From Selenomonadales bacterium (GTDB lineage Bacteria > Bacillota > Negativicutes > Selenomonadales > Selenomonadaceae): DNA of 64,000 nt. Positions 1 through 9,178 of the stretch are shown in pieces. Under the pieces are notes generated by a model. The model had not been told where the DNA came from and made no database searches. It worked only from the letters and a program-made list of their open reading frames with translations. How positions within the stretch are numbered: position 1 is the first letter of the stretch; the number at the start of each line of letters is the position of its first letter. The stretch lies in the NCBI GenBank assembly GCA_900769615.1, contig CAAGHH010000021.1, positions 162,128 to 226,127 of the forward strand, given 5' to 3'. The translations under genes and the position numbers were made by a program.

Positions 1-346
1 CTAGTGTCTGTGCTTCCACGCCTTGAGCAGCATCAACCACTAGCAAAGCACCCTCACAGGCTGCCAGACTGCGAGAAACTTCATACGTGAAGTCAACATG
101 ACCTGGCGTGTCAATTAGATTAAGCTGATACATCTGTCCATCTTTGCCCTTGTAATCCAGCCGCACCGTCTGTGCTTTGATAGTTATACCCCGCTCACGC
201 TCAAGATCCATATTATCAAGCACCTGCGCTTCCATTTCACGCTGGCTTAATGTCCCCGTATATTCAATCAAACGATCAGCAATCGTCGATTTGCCATGAT
301 CGATATGAGCTATTATAGAGAAATTACGAATATTCTTGTTCTGCAT
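1..346 (-). CDS. lepA: Elongation factor 4 (LepA), N-terminal part, cut by window edge
   Basis: Only the first 115 codons are inside the window; the gene runs off the left edge, so it is partial by position and not broken. The reading frame gives the G1 motif AHIDHGKST, then a switch region with the ERGITIKAQT motif and the DTPGHVDF G3 motif, the translational GTPase signature in its LepA form. LepA acts on the ribosome, where it promotes back-translocation or assists initiation and assembly. Two ATGs lie close together at 352 and 346. The AAGGA ribosome binding site is only about 3 nt from the first but about 9 nt from the second, so I start at 346. It is divergent from rpsT, a common Firmicute arrangement. 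Confidence 0.95.
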   Translation of the reverse strand, partial: MQNKNIRNFSIIAHIDHGKSTIADRLIEYTGTLSQREMEAQVLDNMDLERERGITIKAQTVRLDYKGKDGQMYQLNLIDTPGHVDFTYEVSRSLAACEGALLVVDAAQGVEAQTL

Positions 347-380
347 GCTCATTTTCCTTTCGTTCCTGTATATCCATGTT

Positions 381-410
381 ATTATACCATTTTAAAGAGC
401 TGGCCTGCAA
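381..410 (-). promoter_or_regulatory. Sigma-70-type promoter for lepA
   Basis: On the minus strand there is a -35 TTGCAG (405-410), an 18-bp spacer and a perfect -10 TATAAT (381-386). It sits about 35 nt upstream of the lepA start and points towards it. Confidence 0.6.
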
Positions 411-438
411 GAAATCCGCCTCTTTCCCAAGAAAACTG

Positions 439-467
439 TTGCTTTTTAGATTTTGTCATGCTAAAAT
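439..467 (+). promoter_or_regulatory. Probable promoter for rpsT
   Basis: -35 TTGCTT (439-444), a 17-bp spacer and -10 TAAAAT (462-467), about 36 nt before the rpsT start. The -10 overlaps a 7-bp inverted repeat, TTGTCAT at 453-459 and ATGACAA at 466-472, which could be a small hairpin or operator. The function of the repeat is not known. Confidence 0.5.
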
Positions 468-502
468 GACAAGGTAACGAATTTATTGAGGGGGTGAATT
501 AT

Positions 503-769
503 TTGCCGAATATTAAAGCATCTATTCTTAGTGTAAAATCTGACGCTAAGCGCCATGCAAAGAACGCTGCTGAGAAGTCTCGTGTCCGCACTGCTTCCCG
601 TCGTGTTCTCGACGCTGTTGAGGCAGGAAACGCTGACGAAGCGAAATCCCTCCTTACGGTTGCTTGCAAGACGATCGATCAGGCTGCTGCTAATCATGTT
701 TATCACAAGAACTGCGCAGCTCGCAAGAAATCCCGTCTGGCTCGCAAGGTCAACGCACTCGCTAAGTAA
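503..769 (+). CDS. rpsT: 30S ribosomal protein S20
   Basis: Small basic protein of 88 residues beginning with the family-typical M-PNIK. It is rich in Lys, Arg and Ala and fits the three-helix bundle that binds the 5' domain of 16S rRNA. The start is taken as TTG at 503, because a strong GAGGGGGTG ribosome binding site ends a few bases upstream and S20 proteins normally start with PNIK right after the initiator. The GTG at 494 lies inside that ribosome binding site and would add three residues. It is a single-gene unit with its own promoter and a strong terminator. The weak TTG start is a feature often seen in autoregulated S20 genes, but autoregulation here is inference. Confidence 0.96.
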   Translation: MPNIKASILSVKSDAKRHAKNAAEKSRVRTASRRVLDAVEAGNADEAKSLLTVACKTIDQAAANHVYHKNCAARKKSRLARKVNALAK

Positions 770-790
770 TTTTCTCAGATGAGATAGAAA

Positions 791-820
791 AAGAGACCAT
801 TTTTTAATGGTCTCTTTTCT
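791..820. terminator. Bidirectional terminator between rpsT and the MATE gene
   Basis: Perfect 11-bp stem (791-801 with 806-816) around a TTTT loop, flanked by T-rich sequence on the plus side and A-rich sequence on the left. It serves convergent rpsT (plus) and the MATE gene (minus). Confidence 0.85.
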
Positions 821-831
821 TATGCAAAATT

Positions 832-2178
832 TTAAGTTAAAAATTTACGCTGCACCTGTCTAAGCCGAATACTTAAACAGATTGCTCCCATTATTACACC
901 AGCAATCAAACTTATCCAATATCCATACGGTCCCATACCAGCGTAATTAGCCATTATCCAGCCAGCCGGCAAGCCAATTATCCAATATGACAAAATAGCT
1001 AATCCGAAAGTAACTCTGACATCTTTATAACCGCGCAAGGCTCCTTGCAGCGGTGCATCAAGACTATCCGCTAATTGTAAAAACACGGCAAAAATCAAAA
1101 AAGTAGTAAGCATCGGATGAACATCGGGGCTAGTAGAATACAATGATGCTATTTCATCACGGAATTGCACCAATATAAAGGCTAGGCTGCCTTCAAAAAC
1201 GAAAGTCAAGCCACGACCTAATTTAATATACTTTGCTGCATCCTCATAACGCTTGGCTCCAACTTCAAAGCCAACTAAAATCGTTAAGGTAATACCAGCT
1301 GATAATGGTATCATATAAACCATAGTCGTAAAATTCATCGCTGATTGATGCGCTGCTACTACTGTCGTGCCATAGGTTGTCATAAACAAAGCAACCGCAC
1401 TAAATATACTTTGCTCACAAAACATCGTACTGCCAATAGGGATTCCTACCCCAAGCTGCTTTTTCCATTCACTAAAATGCGGTCCAGGAAGATGACTAAA
1501 CACCTGATAATCCTTAAACGGATGCAGTATTTTAACAGCAATGACATTTAACACAAAGTTTAACCAAAAAGCTACTGCTGAACCAATGCCGGCACCAACA
1601 CCGCCAAAAGCTGGCAAGCTGCCAACACCATACATAAAAGTATAATTGGCTAATATATTTATTGGCACCGTAAGAATCGTTATCAGCATCGTAAGCCTGG
1701 TATAGCCATGCGCATCGATAAAATTGCGCAATACTCCTGCCAAAAATATTGGTGGTATGCCAGCTATAATAGCAAAAAAATAATCATGCGCGATATAAGC
1801 TACTTTAGGCTCTAAATCCATACCTGTTATGACTTGGGGTATAAAGATAAAACTTGCCAAAATAAAGACTAATGCCAGCATTAGTGACCAATAAAATCCC
1901 TGTTTTACTATAAAACGGATTTTATCAGGTTTATTGGCACCATACAGCTGCGAAATAACCGGCGTAAGTCCCGAAATTATTCCCCAAAATGCCCCGAAAA
2001 ATGGCATAAATAAATTTGAACCAACCGCTACCCCCGCTAAATCCTGTTCGCTTATATGCCCTGCCATGACTGTATCAGCAAACCCAGTAGCCGTAAGGGA
2101 AATCTGCGTGATAAATATAGGAAGCAGCACGAAAAAAAACTGCTTCCCCTTTTCTTTATAACTATATGTCTGCTTCAT
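832..2178 (-). CDS. MATE family efflux transporter
   Basis: 448-residue polytopic membrane protein of the MatE family, which exports drugs or metabolites in exchange for Na+ or H+. It has the expected length and about 12 hydrophobic segments. The N-terminal repeat carries the typical FADTVMAGHI and GVAVGSNLF segments, and a second MatE repeat follows after about residue 230. The start codon overlaps the stop of the upstream SEC-C gene (TAATG, shared base at 2178), so the two are translationally coupled. Substrate cannot be read from the sequence. Confidence 0.92.
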   Translation of the reverse strand: MKQTYSYKEKGKQFFFVLLPIFITQISLTATGFADTVMAGHISEQDLAGVAVGSNLFMPFFGAFWGIISGLTPVISQLYGANKPDKIRFIVKQGFYWSLMLALVFILASFIFIPQVITGMDLEPKVAYIAHDYFFAIIAGIPPIFLAGVLRNFIDAHGYTRLTMLITILTVPINILANYTFMYGVGSLPAFGGVGAGIGSAVAFWLNFVLNVIAVKILHPFKDYQVFSHLPGPHFSEWKKQLGVGIPIGSTMFCEQSIFSAVALFMTTYGTTVVAAHQSAMNFTTMVYMIPLSAGITLTILVGFEVGAKRYEDAAKYIKLGRGLTFVFEGSLAFILVQFRDEIASLYSTSPDVHPMLTTFLIFAVFLQLADSLDAPLQGALRGYKDVRVTFGLAILSYWIIGLPAGWIMANYAGMGPYGYWISLIAGVIMGAICLSIRLRQVQRKFLT

Positions 2179-3380
2179 TAGTTTTCATCCTTATGCAAGC
2201 AACAATTTTTATATTTTTTTCCGCTGCCACAAGGACACGGATCATTGCGGCCAACCTTTTGCCGGCGAACATCCGCAAACGGTACTATTTTGCCCAAAAT
2301 TTCATCTTGACTTAACTCATTTGGGGTATGTCCCTTAATTAACCAAAGCCTTGTAGTATTATTAAGATTCGATAGCAGATACATTACTTTCTTATACTGT
2401 TCTGCGTCTTTCAGCAGCCCCATATCACTTACATAGTTTACAGCCGCGGATATTGTCTCACCATTTTGCAACAGAATAATAATTTCACCAACAACATCAG
2501 CTGCTTGCAAAACTTCCAAGCCACTCTCACGCATAAAAAATTGTGCCAATTCCTTATAAGCCGGCGTAGCTTCGATATAATTTTCACTGCCAGCATCATA
2601 AACATCACTGTAGCTTAGCTTAGCAAAGGCAAGATCACTGCGTTTAACCTGCTCTTTTTCCAAAACGAATTCATCTATCAGCGTATAATATTTAACCCCC
2701 ACCGTAGTTGGTATCAAAATATTTTGCCAGCAAGCAGCGTTTAAAATAACTCCAAAGAAATCACCAAAAGATACCTGTTCTTTTTCTTCTTTCTCCAGAT
2801 ATTCGCAAACCTTATTATAAAGCTCCTCATAATTCATAAAGCCATAATAAAATAAACAGCCATTGGCGAGCCTAGCAACGGTACTATTAAGCATAGCAAG
2901 GCTTTTATACATACCAGAATCGATTTTTTTAAATTCTGTCTGTATTTCCTTTGGCATATACCAAACCAGCGCATCATTTTTTTGCGCACAGGATATTAAA
3001 CCCAGGCCCCGCAGATAATCAAATCTTACATCATCTTCTGCCAGCTTAGCCGAGATGCCGCCATTTTGCAACAGATGCAAAAATAAATCATACTCATCCT
3101 CCAAAGCCGTTGGCAGCCATTTCTTAGCAAAATTTACTATTTCGGGAACTAATCTTTCAGCTAACTCCGCCTTTTTTAGCGAGCTAGCTCCCTCTACTTT
3201 CAAATTATACCGAATGTCATCTAATTCAGCTTTGGTCATAGCCATCAGCATTGCTTTTAAATCCAATTCAGCAGGGAGTTTATGCCGATAGAGCGCTTTT
3301 TTTCGCTCAGCCATATCTTCAGCTATCAGTTTATCTATATCTGCTGACTCTTTTGCTATATGCTTGTCTTTTGTTATCAA
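2178..3380 (-). CDS. SEC-C motif protein of unknown function
   Basis: 400-residue soluble protein. Residues about 40-75 resemble a SAP/Rho-N-like helical unit (MTKAELDDIRYNL and SSLKKAELAERL). The long middle part has no domain I recognise. The last about 20 residues are a canonical SEC-C zinc finger, CPCGSGKKYKNCC, preceded by VGRNDP, almost identical to the end of SecA at 30.65 kb. The motif binds zinc and in SecA contacts SecB or ribosomes. The start is a TTG at 3380 with an AGGA box 9 nt upstream. It is the first gene of a two-gene unit with the MATE exporter. A role in protein quality control is only a guess. Confidence 0.8.
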   Translation of the reverse strand: MITKDKHIAKESADIDKLIAEDMAERKKALYRHKLPAELDLKAMLMAMTKAELDDIRYNLKVEGASSLKKAELAERLVPEIVNFAKKWLPTALEDEYDLFLHLLQNGGISAKLAEDDVRFDYLRGLGLISCAQKNDALVWYMPKEIQTEFKKIDSGMYKSLAMLNSTVARLANGCLFYYGFMNYEELYNKVCEYLEKEEKEQVSFGDFFGVILNAACWQNILIPTTVGVKYYTLIDEFVLEKEQVKRSDLAFAKLSYSDVYDAGSENYIEATPAYKELAQFFMRESGLEVLQAADVVGEIIILLQNGETISAAVNYVSDMGLLKDAEQYKKVMYLLSNLNNTTRLWLIKGHTPNELSQDEILGKIVPFADVRRQKVGRNDPCPCGSGKKYKNCCLHKDEN

Positions 3381-3408
3381 ATTAATAAATCCTCACTTTC
3401 GATCCTCA

Positions 3409-4653
3409 TCAGCCAAAGAAATCGGCTATACCGTCTACAATTCCCTGCGCTGCCTTTTTTATTCCATCTTCACTATCAAGCAGTTGTTCTTCCGTTGGGT
3501 TAGAAATAAACGCTACTTCAACTAAAGTTGCTGGCATATCGGTATGCTTAACTACATAAAAATTACAGCTTTGCGTGCCTCGGCTCTGGGTGCCTATTTG
3601 ATCGATTACCCCCGAACGCACTTTATCCGCTAAATCACGTGATTTTTGTGATCCTAAAGAATAATAATAGCCTGTTGTCCCTTTGGCCGCACCACTAGAA
3701 AATGAATCCATGTGGATGGATACAAACACATCGGACGCATTTTGATTTGCTACGTCACAACGAGCTTGCAATTCTTCTATATCACTAGCATTGGCACCTT
3801 TCGGCGAGACCTCCGTATCGGTATCACGGGTCATATAGACCGTGGCTCCTTCCGCCATCAGCAAGCGTCTCACTTCATTAGCAATCCGCAAGGTAACCGT
3901 TTTTTCCATGACACCTGTCGGTCCAATAGCACCTGAATCATTGCCGCCATGACCAGCATCTATGGTTATCTTGCGCCCTTTAAGCCCCGTAATAGCTGCG
4001 ATTTCCGCATCAGTGTCGCTGCTATCCGTATTAGCAGTATTATTAGTCGTCTCTGCTGGCTGCGGTTTAGACGCTTCTTCCGCTGGTTTGTTTATTGGTT
4101 TATGTGCTTCACTTGTATTTGGCTTGGCGATTGGTTTACTTGCCGGCTTAGTGGCAGGTTTACCCGCCGGTTTGCTATCTGGAAGCTTTATCGAAGCATT
4201 AGCTGAATTTGGTCCAATATTGCCAAAGTCAAGCACTACCCGCTCCGGCGCACTGCCACCTTTTAAAGCAAATACTTTATAATTATTTTTCCCGACTTTA
4301 GTTTCAACCACCATGCGCACAGTCTTTTTATCAAACTGCGCTATTCTTACACCTGTTACAAAACGGTTATTAAGCGCTATATTTTTCTTAACCTTATCCG
4401 AAAGCCAAGCATTAGCAATATCCACTACTACTCTATCCGGTGATGATAATACCATTTTTTTATAAGTCACCGTTTTATTCGCATCAATGACTATTCTGGT
4501 TTTATCTTTATTACTGCTAGTTCTAATGGCAGTAATTTCAGCCATACCATCAACCCGACTGCCAAAGTCACTGCCAGCAGCGCCAGCTGACGCTGTTGGC
4601 AATACTACAAACAGCATTATAAAAACGATAATACGCAGCACGCTTTGTCTCAT
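3409..4653 (-). CDS. N-acetylmuramoyl-L-alanine amidase, AMIN + Amidase_3
   Basis: 414 residues with a signal peptide (about 1-26, cleavage after an ASAGA-like site), so the enzyme acts in the periplasm. Residues about 36-145 form an AMIN domain, the module that targets AmiC-type amidases to the cell wall. A linker of Lys-Pro-Ala repeats (about 158-205) follows. The C-terminal Amidase_3 domain (228-412) shows the zinc ligands: His235 in DAGHGG, Glu250 in VMEKTV, the SIHMDS histidine and the catalytic Glu in LVEVAF. It cleaves the amide between MurNAc and the stem peptide, usually during cell separation. The start has a strong GGAGGGAG ribosome binding site. It has its own promoter (see 4687-4716). 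Confidence 0.93.
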   Translation of the reverse strand: MRQSVLRIIVFIMLFVVLPTASAGAAGSDFGSRVDGMAEITAIRTSSNKDKTRIVIDANKTVTYKKMVLSSPDRVVVDIANAWLSDKVKKNIALNNRFVTGVRIAQFDKKTVRMVVETKVGKNNYKVFALKGGSAPERVVLDFGNIGPNSANASIKLPDSKPAGKPATKPASKPIAKPNTSEAHKPINKPAEEASKPQPAETTNNTANTDSSDTDAEIAAITGLKGRKITIDAGHGGNDSGAIGPTGVMEKTVTLRIANEVRRLLMAEGATVYMTRDTDTEVSPKGANASDIEELQARCDVANQNASDVFVSIHMDSFSSGAAKGTTGYYYSLGSQKSRDLADKVRSGVIDQIGTQSRGTQSCNFYVVKHTDMPATLVEVAFISNPTEEQLLDSEDGIKKAAQGIVDGIADFFG

Positions 4654-4686
4654 AGACTCCCTCCATGTAAAGACACCTTATTCCAT

Positions 4687-4716
4687 ATTATAACGCCGTT
4701 ATTCAAGTTTTGCCAA
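4687..4716 (-). promoter_or_regulatory. Promoter of the amidase gene, shared-module type
   Basis: Minus-strand TTGGCA (4711-4716), 18-bp spacer and TATAAT (4687-4692), about 35 nt before the amidase start. The stretch from CTTGGCAAAA to GGCGTTA is nearly identical to the metG promoter region (47336-47379) and partly matched at 36251-36280. Confidence 0.65.
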
Positions 4717-4735
4717 GAGCAAAAACTGTCAATTA

Positions 4736-4764
4736 AAAAGCGGGACCAAACCAATCCCGCTTTT
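4736..4764 (-). terminator. Terminator of the amino-acid ABC permease/ATPase operon
   Basis: Perfect 10-bp GC-rich stem (4736-4745 with 4755-4764) around a 9-nt loop, followed on the minus strand by a T-run. It lies right after the ATPase stop codon. Confidence 0.88.
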
Positions 4765-4765
4765 C

Positions 4766-5548
4766 TCATAACATATTTTTTAAAAACAGCTTTGTTCTTT
4801 CTTCCTTAGGCGAATCAAAAAATTCCTGAGGTTTTCCCTGTTCAACAATATAACCATCTGCCATAAAAACGACCTGACTGGCAGCTTCTCTAGCAAATGC
4901 CATTTCATGCGTAACAACTACCATCGTCATACGCTCAGCGGCCAGCTCCAGCATCGTCTTTAATACCTCACCCGTAAGCTCCGGATCAAGGGCCGATGTC
5001 GGCTCATCAAACAGCATAATATCAGGTTTCATACATAAAGCTCTGGCAATAGCTACCCGCTGCTGCTGCCCGCCTGATAACTGTGCCGGATAATAATCAG
5101 CTCTGTCTGCTAAACCAACCTTTTGCAAAAGTTTTTTGGCATAAGGCTCAATTTCCTTATATTTTATCCCCTTAACCTGAATCGGAGCTTCGACTAAGTT
5201 TTCCAGCACTGTCATATGCGGAAATAAATTAAATTGCTGAAATACCATACCTGTGCTGGCTAATATTTCACGAGTCTTTTTATTATCAGCATACACCGCT
5301 TTACCATCAGCATTAGTCTGCACTAAAAAATCACCTTTTATCGCAATAGATCCGCTATCTATTGTTTCCAGCTTATTTATACACCTTAGCAAGGTGCTTT
5401 TTCCTGAACCTGAAGGTCCAATAATCGCTAACACTTCACCACGATTAACTTCAATGTCTATTCCCTTTAGTACCTTAAGGTCGCCAAAGGACTTATGAAT
5501 ATCATGCATTTGCAGCATTTTGCTAGCATCATTTATCATATTTTCCAT
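4766..5548 (-). CDS. Polar amino-acid ABC transporter ATPase (GlnQ/HisP type)
   Basis: 260-residue ATP-binding subunit that powers uptake of a polar amino acid. It shows Walker A GPSGSGKST, signature LSGGQQQR, Walker B IMLFDEPTSALD and the H-loop VVTHEM. The start at 5548 is chosen for its GGAGG box 6 nt upstream; an upstream in-frame start at 5587 would add 13 residues inside the permease gene. The coding region overlaps the end of the permease by 20 nt. No binding protein is encoded in this operon; the lone amino-acid-binding lipoprotein at 11255-12055 is a possible partner. Confidence 0.93.
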   Translation of the reverse strand: MENMINDASKMLQMHDIHKSFGDLKVLKGIDIEVNRGEVLAIIGPSGSGKSTLLRCINKLETIDSGSIAIKGDFLVQTNADGKAVYADNKKTREILASTGMVFQQFNLFPHMTVLENLVEAPIQVKGIKYKEIEPYAKKLLQKVGLADRADYYPAQLSGGQQQRVAIARALCMKPDIMLFDEPTSALDPELTGEVLKTMLELAAERMTMVVVTHEMAFAREAASQVVFMADGYIVEQGKPQEFFDSPKEERTKLFLKNML

Positions 5549-6173
5549 AATGTGCCTCCAGCTTTTTAAATCCCCAAGTAAGAACAAACGTCATTACCAA
5601 ATAAAACACTGCCGCAATTAAAAACGGCGTCATATCAAATTCACGCTGTACAATCGTACGAGCAACTCTTAGCAGATCATTCATCGCCAGTATATATACA
5701 AGTGATGTATCTTTTACTAAATTTATAGTCTCATTGCTCACTGGCGGCAGCACCATCCGAAAAACTTGTGGCATAATTATCCGGCGCATAGTCTTAGGAT
5801 AGCTCATTCCCAAGGTTTTAGCCGCTTCATACTGACCTTTAGGTACTGACTGAATACCAGCTCTAAATATCTCAGCAAAATAAGCAGCATAATTAAGCGT
5901 AAAAGCCAGCAAAGCTGCTGCTATATCCGGAAGCTTAATGCCTACCATCGGCAATGCAAAATATACAAAAAGCAGCTGGAGCATCAATGGTGTCCCGCGC
6001 ATTAGCCAGATATAAAATTCAATAAATCGCGATATAAGCTTAAACCGTGAAAGCCTGCCTAAAGCTGCCAGCATCCCTAACGGCAAGGCTAATATTAACG
6101 TTATAACAAATATTTCTAAAGTTATTTCCGAACCATCTAGCATAAGCAGGAACGTGTCGAAAATCTTATCCAT
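5529..6173 (-). CDS. Polar amino-acid ABC transporter permease (HisM/GlnP type)
   Basis: 214-residue inner-membrane permease of the HEQRO family, with the typical N-terminal opening segment followed by LPLGMLAALGR and the EAA loop EAAKTLGMSYPKTMRRII (about residues 120-138) that docks the ATPase. About five membrane segments. A good AAAGGAG ribosome binding site precedes the ATG at 6173. It is the first gene of a two-gene operon with its own promoter at 6217-6245. Such permeases normally form homodimers when only one is encoded, as here. Confidence 0.92.
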   Translation of the reverse strand: MDKIFDTFLLMLDGSEITLEIFVITLILALPLGMLAALGRLSRFKLISRFIEFYIWLMRGTPLMLQLLFVYFALPMVGIKLPDIAAALLAFTLNYAAYFAEIFRAGIQSVPKGQYEAAKTLGMSYPKTMRRIIMPQVFRMVLPPVSNETINLVKDTSLVYILAMNDLLRVARTIVQREFDMTPFLIAAVFYLVMTFVLTWGFKKLEAHYGKYDK

Positions 6174-6216
6174 TAATAATATCTCCTTTAGTATAGCAAA
6201 GTGTTAATCGATTAAG

Positions 6217-6245
6217 ATTATACACGAAAGCTGCTTAACTGTAAA
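6217..6245 (-). promoter_or_regulatory. Promoter of the amino-acid permease/ATPase operon
   Basis: Minus-strand -35 TTTACA (6240-6245), a 17-bp spacer and -10 TATAAT (6217-6222), about 40 nt before the permease start. It separates this operon from the sensor/regulator/binding-protein operon upstream. Confidence 0.65.
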
Positions 6246-6271
6246 GAAAGCAAATTTGACATCATCCATAA

Positions 6272-7579
6272 TTATTTTTTTTGCTGATAATCCCGATTTG
6301 CTTGCTCGAATTTATCCGCCCACTTAGCTAAAAGATCTTCCACGGCCATATTCCCCATAAGTACCTGTTCAATATCAATGTCAGTTCCATCAACTATTTT
6401 ACGATAGTTAGGTAGATACATTGGTGGCATGTAAAACTGCATTTTATCACTAGCAAGGGCTTGACGGGTTAATCGCATGTGTTCCTTATTATTTACCAAC
6501 TCATCAGACAAAGCTTTATGACTTACGGGCATCTGACCAATTCGTTCATTCCACCAGCTTTGAATTTCCGGTGAACACAAAAAACTTACAAAACGCCAGG
6601 CAGCCTCCGGATGCTTAGTCGTATTAAATATACCATAACCATCCACATTATTAGCTTCCTGCACAATAGTTCCCTTCAATGAACGTGGCAACAGCAGTGC
6701 CTTAAATTGGTCTTCAGACAAGCTGCGCTGATGGCTGCCATACGAACCTAAATTATGCTGCATCATTGCCGCCTGCCCTGAATCAAATTCGGCAACCATT
6801 TCCTGATAACCATTCGTAATATCTGAAATAGCCGTACACTCACGGTACATTCCTAAATAACGCTTAACAAAGGCTATATACTGCGGATCTCTTATGACAC
6901 AATGACCATCATTAGCAAAAAACTGCGTCTCCCCGCTATACGCAAACATCGCCCGCAAAAGCTGTATTGCGGCCCCATCGCCACCACGCAAGGCATAACC
7001 ATAATGTCCTTTAGCAGTATCTGTCAATTTTTCAGTGGCTATAAAAAAGCTATCCCAATCACTAGGTGGCTCAATACCAGCCTGTTTAAACCAATCTTGC
7101 CGATACCATAAAATTTCCATTCCCATAGTATTCGGCAGTTGATAGAGTCCGCCATCGGGAGCCAAGCGACGATTAGCAGCTATAACCGAACCTATAATAT
7201 CATCTTTTCCATCCCAGTTTTCAAACCAATTGTCAAGTTTAAGCAGCACGCCCTTATTATAAAACTCAGCTATCCAAGCTGACTGTACCCCACAAACATC
7301 TGGCAGCTCATTGGTTGTGATAGCAGTGTTTATCTTTAGCCTGGCCGCTTTTTTAGGAAGGCCGACATACTCAACGTGAATATCCGGATTTTCCTTTTCA
7401 AAACGAGCAATCAATTCTTTATAGTATTGAGTCCTATCAGCAGCCGCGTTCTCATTCCAAAATACTATCGTTGTTTGAGCATGACTGCTTTCCCCAGAAA
7501 TTACTGCTGGTTGTGGCAAGCTGTTTTTACACCCGGCTGATAAAAAAATCAGCAATATTATGAGCAGCAATCTTTTCAT
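6272..7579 (-). CDS. Family-1 (sugar-type) solute-binding lipoprotein, no transporter partner
   Basis: 435 residues. The N-terminus is a lipoprotein signal with lipobox LSAGC (Cys17), so the mature protein is membrane-anchored outside the cytoplasm. The rest matches the bacterial extracellular solute-binding protein family 1: an early VFWNENA strand, a GLPKKA segment and the LPNTMGMEILWYRQDWF segment near residue 150. It lies 7 nt after the response regulator gene, so it belongs to the kinase-regulator operon. No cognate permease or ATPase genes are adjacent. It could present a ligand to the sensor kinase instead of to a transporter, as in three-component systems; that role is inference. Confidence 0.88.
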   Translation of the reverse strand: MKRLLLIILLIFLSAGCKNSLPQPAVISGESSHAQTTIVFWNENAAADRTQYYKELIARFEKENPDIHVEYVGLPKKAARLKINTAITTNELPDVCGVQSAWIAEFYNKGVLLKLDNWFENWDGKDDIIGSVIAANRRLAPDGGLYQLPNTMGMEILWYRQDWFKQAGIEPPSDWDSFFIATEKLTDTAKGHYGYALRGGDGAAIQLLRAMFAYSGETQFFANDGHCVIRDPQYIAFVKRYLGMYRECTAISDITNGYQEMVAEFDSGQAAMMQHNLGSYGSHQRSLSEDQFKALLLPRSLKGTIVQEANNVDGYGIFNTTKHPEAAWRFVSFLCSPEIQSWWNERIGQMPVSHKALSDELVNNKEHMRLTRQALASDKMQFYMPPMYLPNYRKIVDGTDIDIEQVLMGNMAVEDLLAKWADKFEQANRDYQQKK

Positions 7580-7586
7580 AAACCTA

Positions 7587-9178
7587 TCAGCTCCTGTTGC
7601 GGAATTCTAGTGGTGATGACCCCGTATATTTTTTAAAACAAGCCCCAAAATACTCGGGACTGCTATAGCCAGTTTTTTCCGCAACTTCATAGGTTTTTAA
7701 ATCAGTTGCACGAAGCATTTCCATAGCCTTGGTCATTCTAATTTGCAATAAAAATCCCGTAAAGGTTATTTTCTTCTTTTTCTTGAACAGCACTGATAAA
7801 TATATTGGATTCATATGCACATACTGTCCAATATCCTGCAATGACAAACCATGCTCAGCATAATGTTCTTCGATATAAGCAGTGACTTCATCAATTACAT
7901 CACTGCGCTGATTAGAATTTTCTTCAGTCATAAATTGCGCCAGTGAATCAACCAGCGACCGCATTAACTCCATAATTTCGATTACTGTCTGCATATTGTT
8001 TATGGCATTATAGTATTGCGTTTTTTTAATTTTATGCTGCTTGCACCATTCTGGCGCCCATTTAGCCGCGCCTTTAAATAATCCTAATAGCATATCAACG
8101 GCTCGCATCCTGATTTCTTCTAATGTAAGCCGGCTGCTGCACAAACAGCTTTCCAGCCCTGATAATAGCTGTAAAGCATCGTCTACTAAACCTAAACGAA
8201 CTTTTTCTACTAAATCCTCCTCTGATTGTGCTGTATTTTGTTGCACTTCATTAACCAAAGCATCGATGTCATTTATTGTAATAACCGTATTTTTGCCAAT
8301 TACATGTCGAAAAGCCAATACTGCATTGGCATCATCAAATGATTCTGCCATTCCTTTAAGTCCCGTTTGTACTGTTCCTAAACCAATAGTAAGCGTTGTC
8401 TGCAAAAAACTTCTTACCTGCTCACAGACATTTTGCGCAATAACTAATGCCTGTTGACCTAAGCTCGCTTCATCATCGCCTAGCAAAAACATTGCCATAG
8501 CATCATGCTCTAAAATTATAGTCGCACCAATAGTACCATTATCAGCAATAATCGCATTTATAGTATTAACTAACTCCTGTTTCAGTTTATCATGACCAGA
8601 CTTGGGATGCATTTCTTCCTTATCGTAGTCATCAATGCGCATTACCATGCAGACGCTATAATCATAATCAAGATCTAAGCCTAAATGTGCTCCTTCTCTA
8701 ACATAAACATCATCATTTTCTTGCCCAGCTAAAATTTTGCAAAACAATTTGTTTCTTAAATAAGGTTTAGCTTCTTTTAACTGAATAGCATTACCTTGTT
8801 CTTTATCATAAACAGCTGCTGCCTGCTTAACTTTTTCTAACAAAACATCACGTTCTACAGGTTTTAGTAAGTAATCTATCGCCTTTAAATCAATTGCAGC
8901 TTTAGCATAACTAAAATCCTCAAACCCAGTTAAGAAAATAAATTTTATTGCTGAATTATACTCTTTAGTCTGCCGAGCTAGTTCCAAACCATCCATAAAC
9001 GGCATTCTTATATCTGACACAACTATTTGAGGCTGCTTGCTCTGAATAATCTTTAAAGCCTGCTCACCATCACCGGCTTCACCTACTACTTCAAAGCCAT
9101 GTTCTAACCACGGAATAGTTTTAACTAGCCCTTGGCGTATAATTCTATCATCATCTACAATCATGATTTTATGCATTG
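7587..9178 (-). CDS. YesN-type response regulator, REC + AraC DNA-binding domain
   Basis: 530 residues from the ATG at 9178, chosen because GGGAG lies 9 nt upstream. The N-terminal receiver domain (1-120) has the acidic pair in VDDD, phospho-acceptor Asp55 in VVSDIRMP and Lys near residue 104 in LLKPV. A long middle region (about 130-420) resembles the degenerate sensory parts of YesN proteins. The C-terminal 100 residues are an AraC-type double helix-turn-helix (HVMNP-like HMNPIYLSVLFKK and the TGYSSPEYFGACFKKYTG signature). It overlaps the kinase gene by 10 nt. Targets are unknown; in this family they are usually sugar-uptake genes. Confidence 0.92.

Noticed and set aside
8041..8457. 138-codon plus-strand frame over the regulator gene
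   Set aside because: Antisense shadow of the YesN-type regulator; no start signal.
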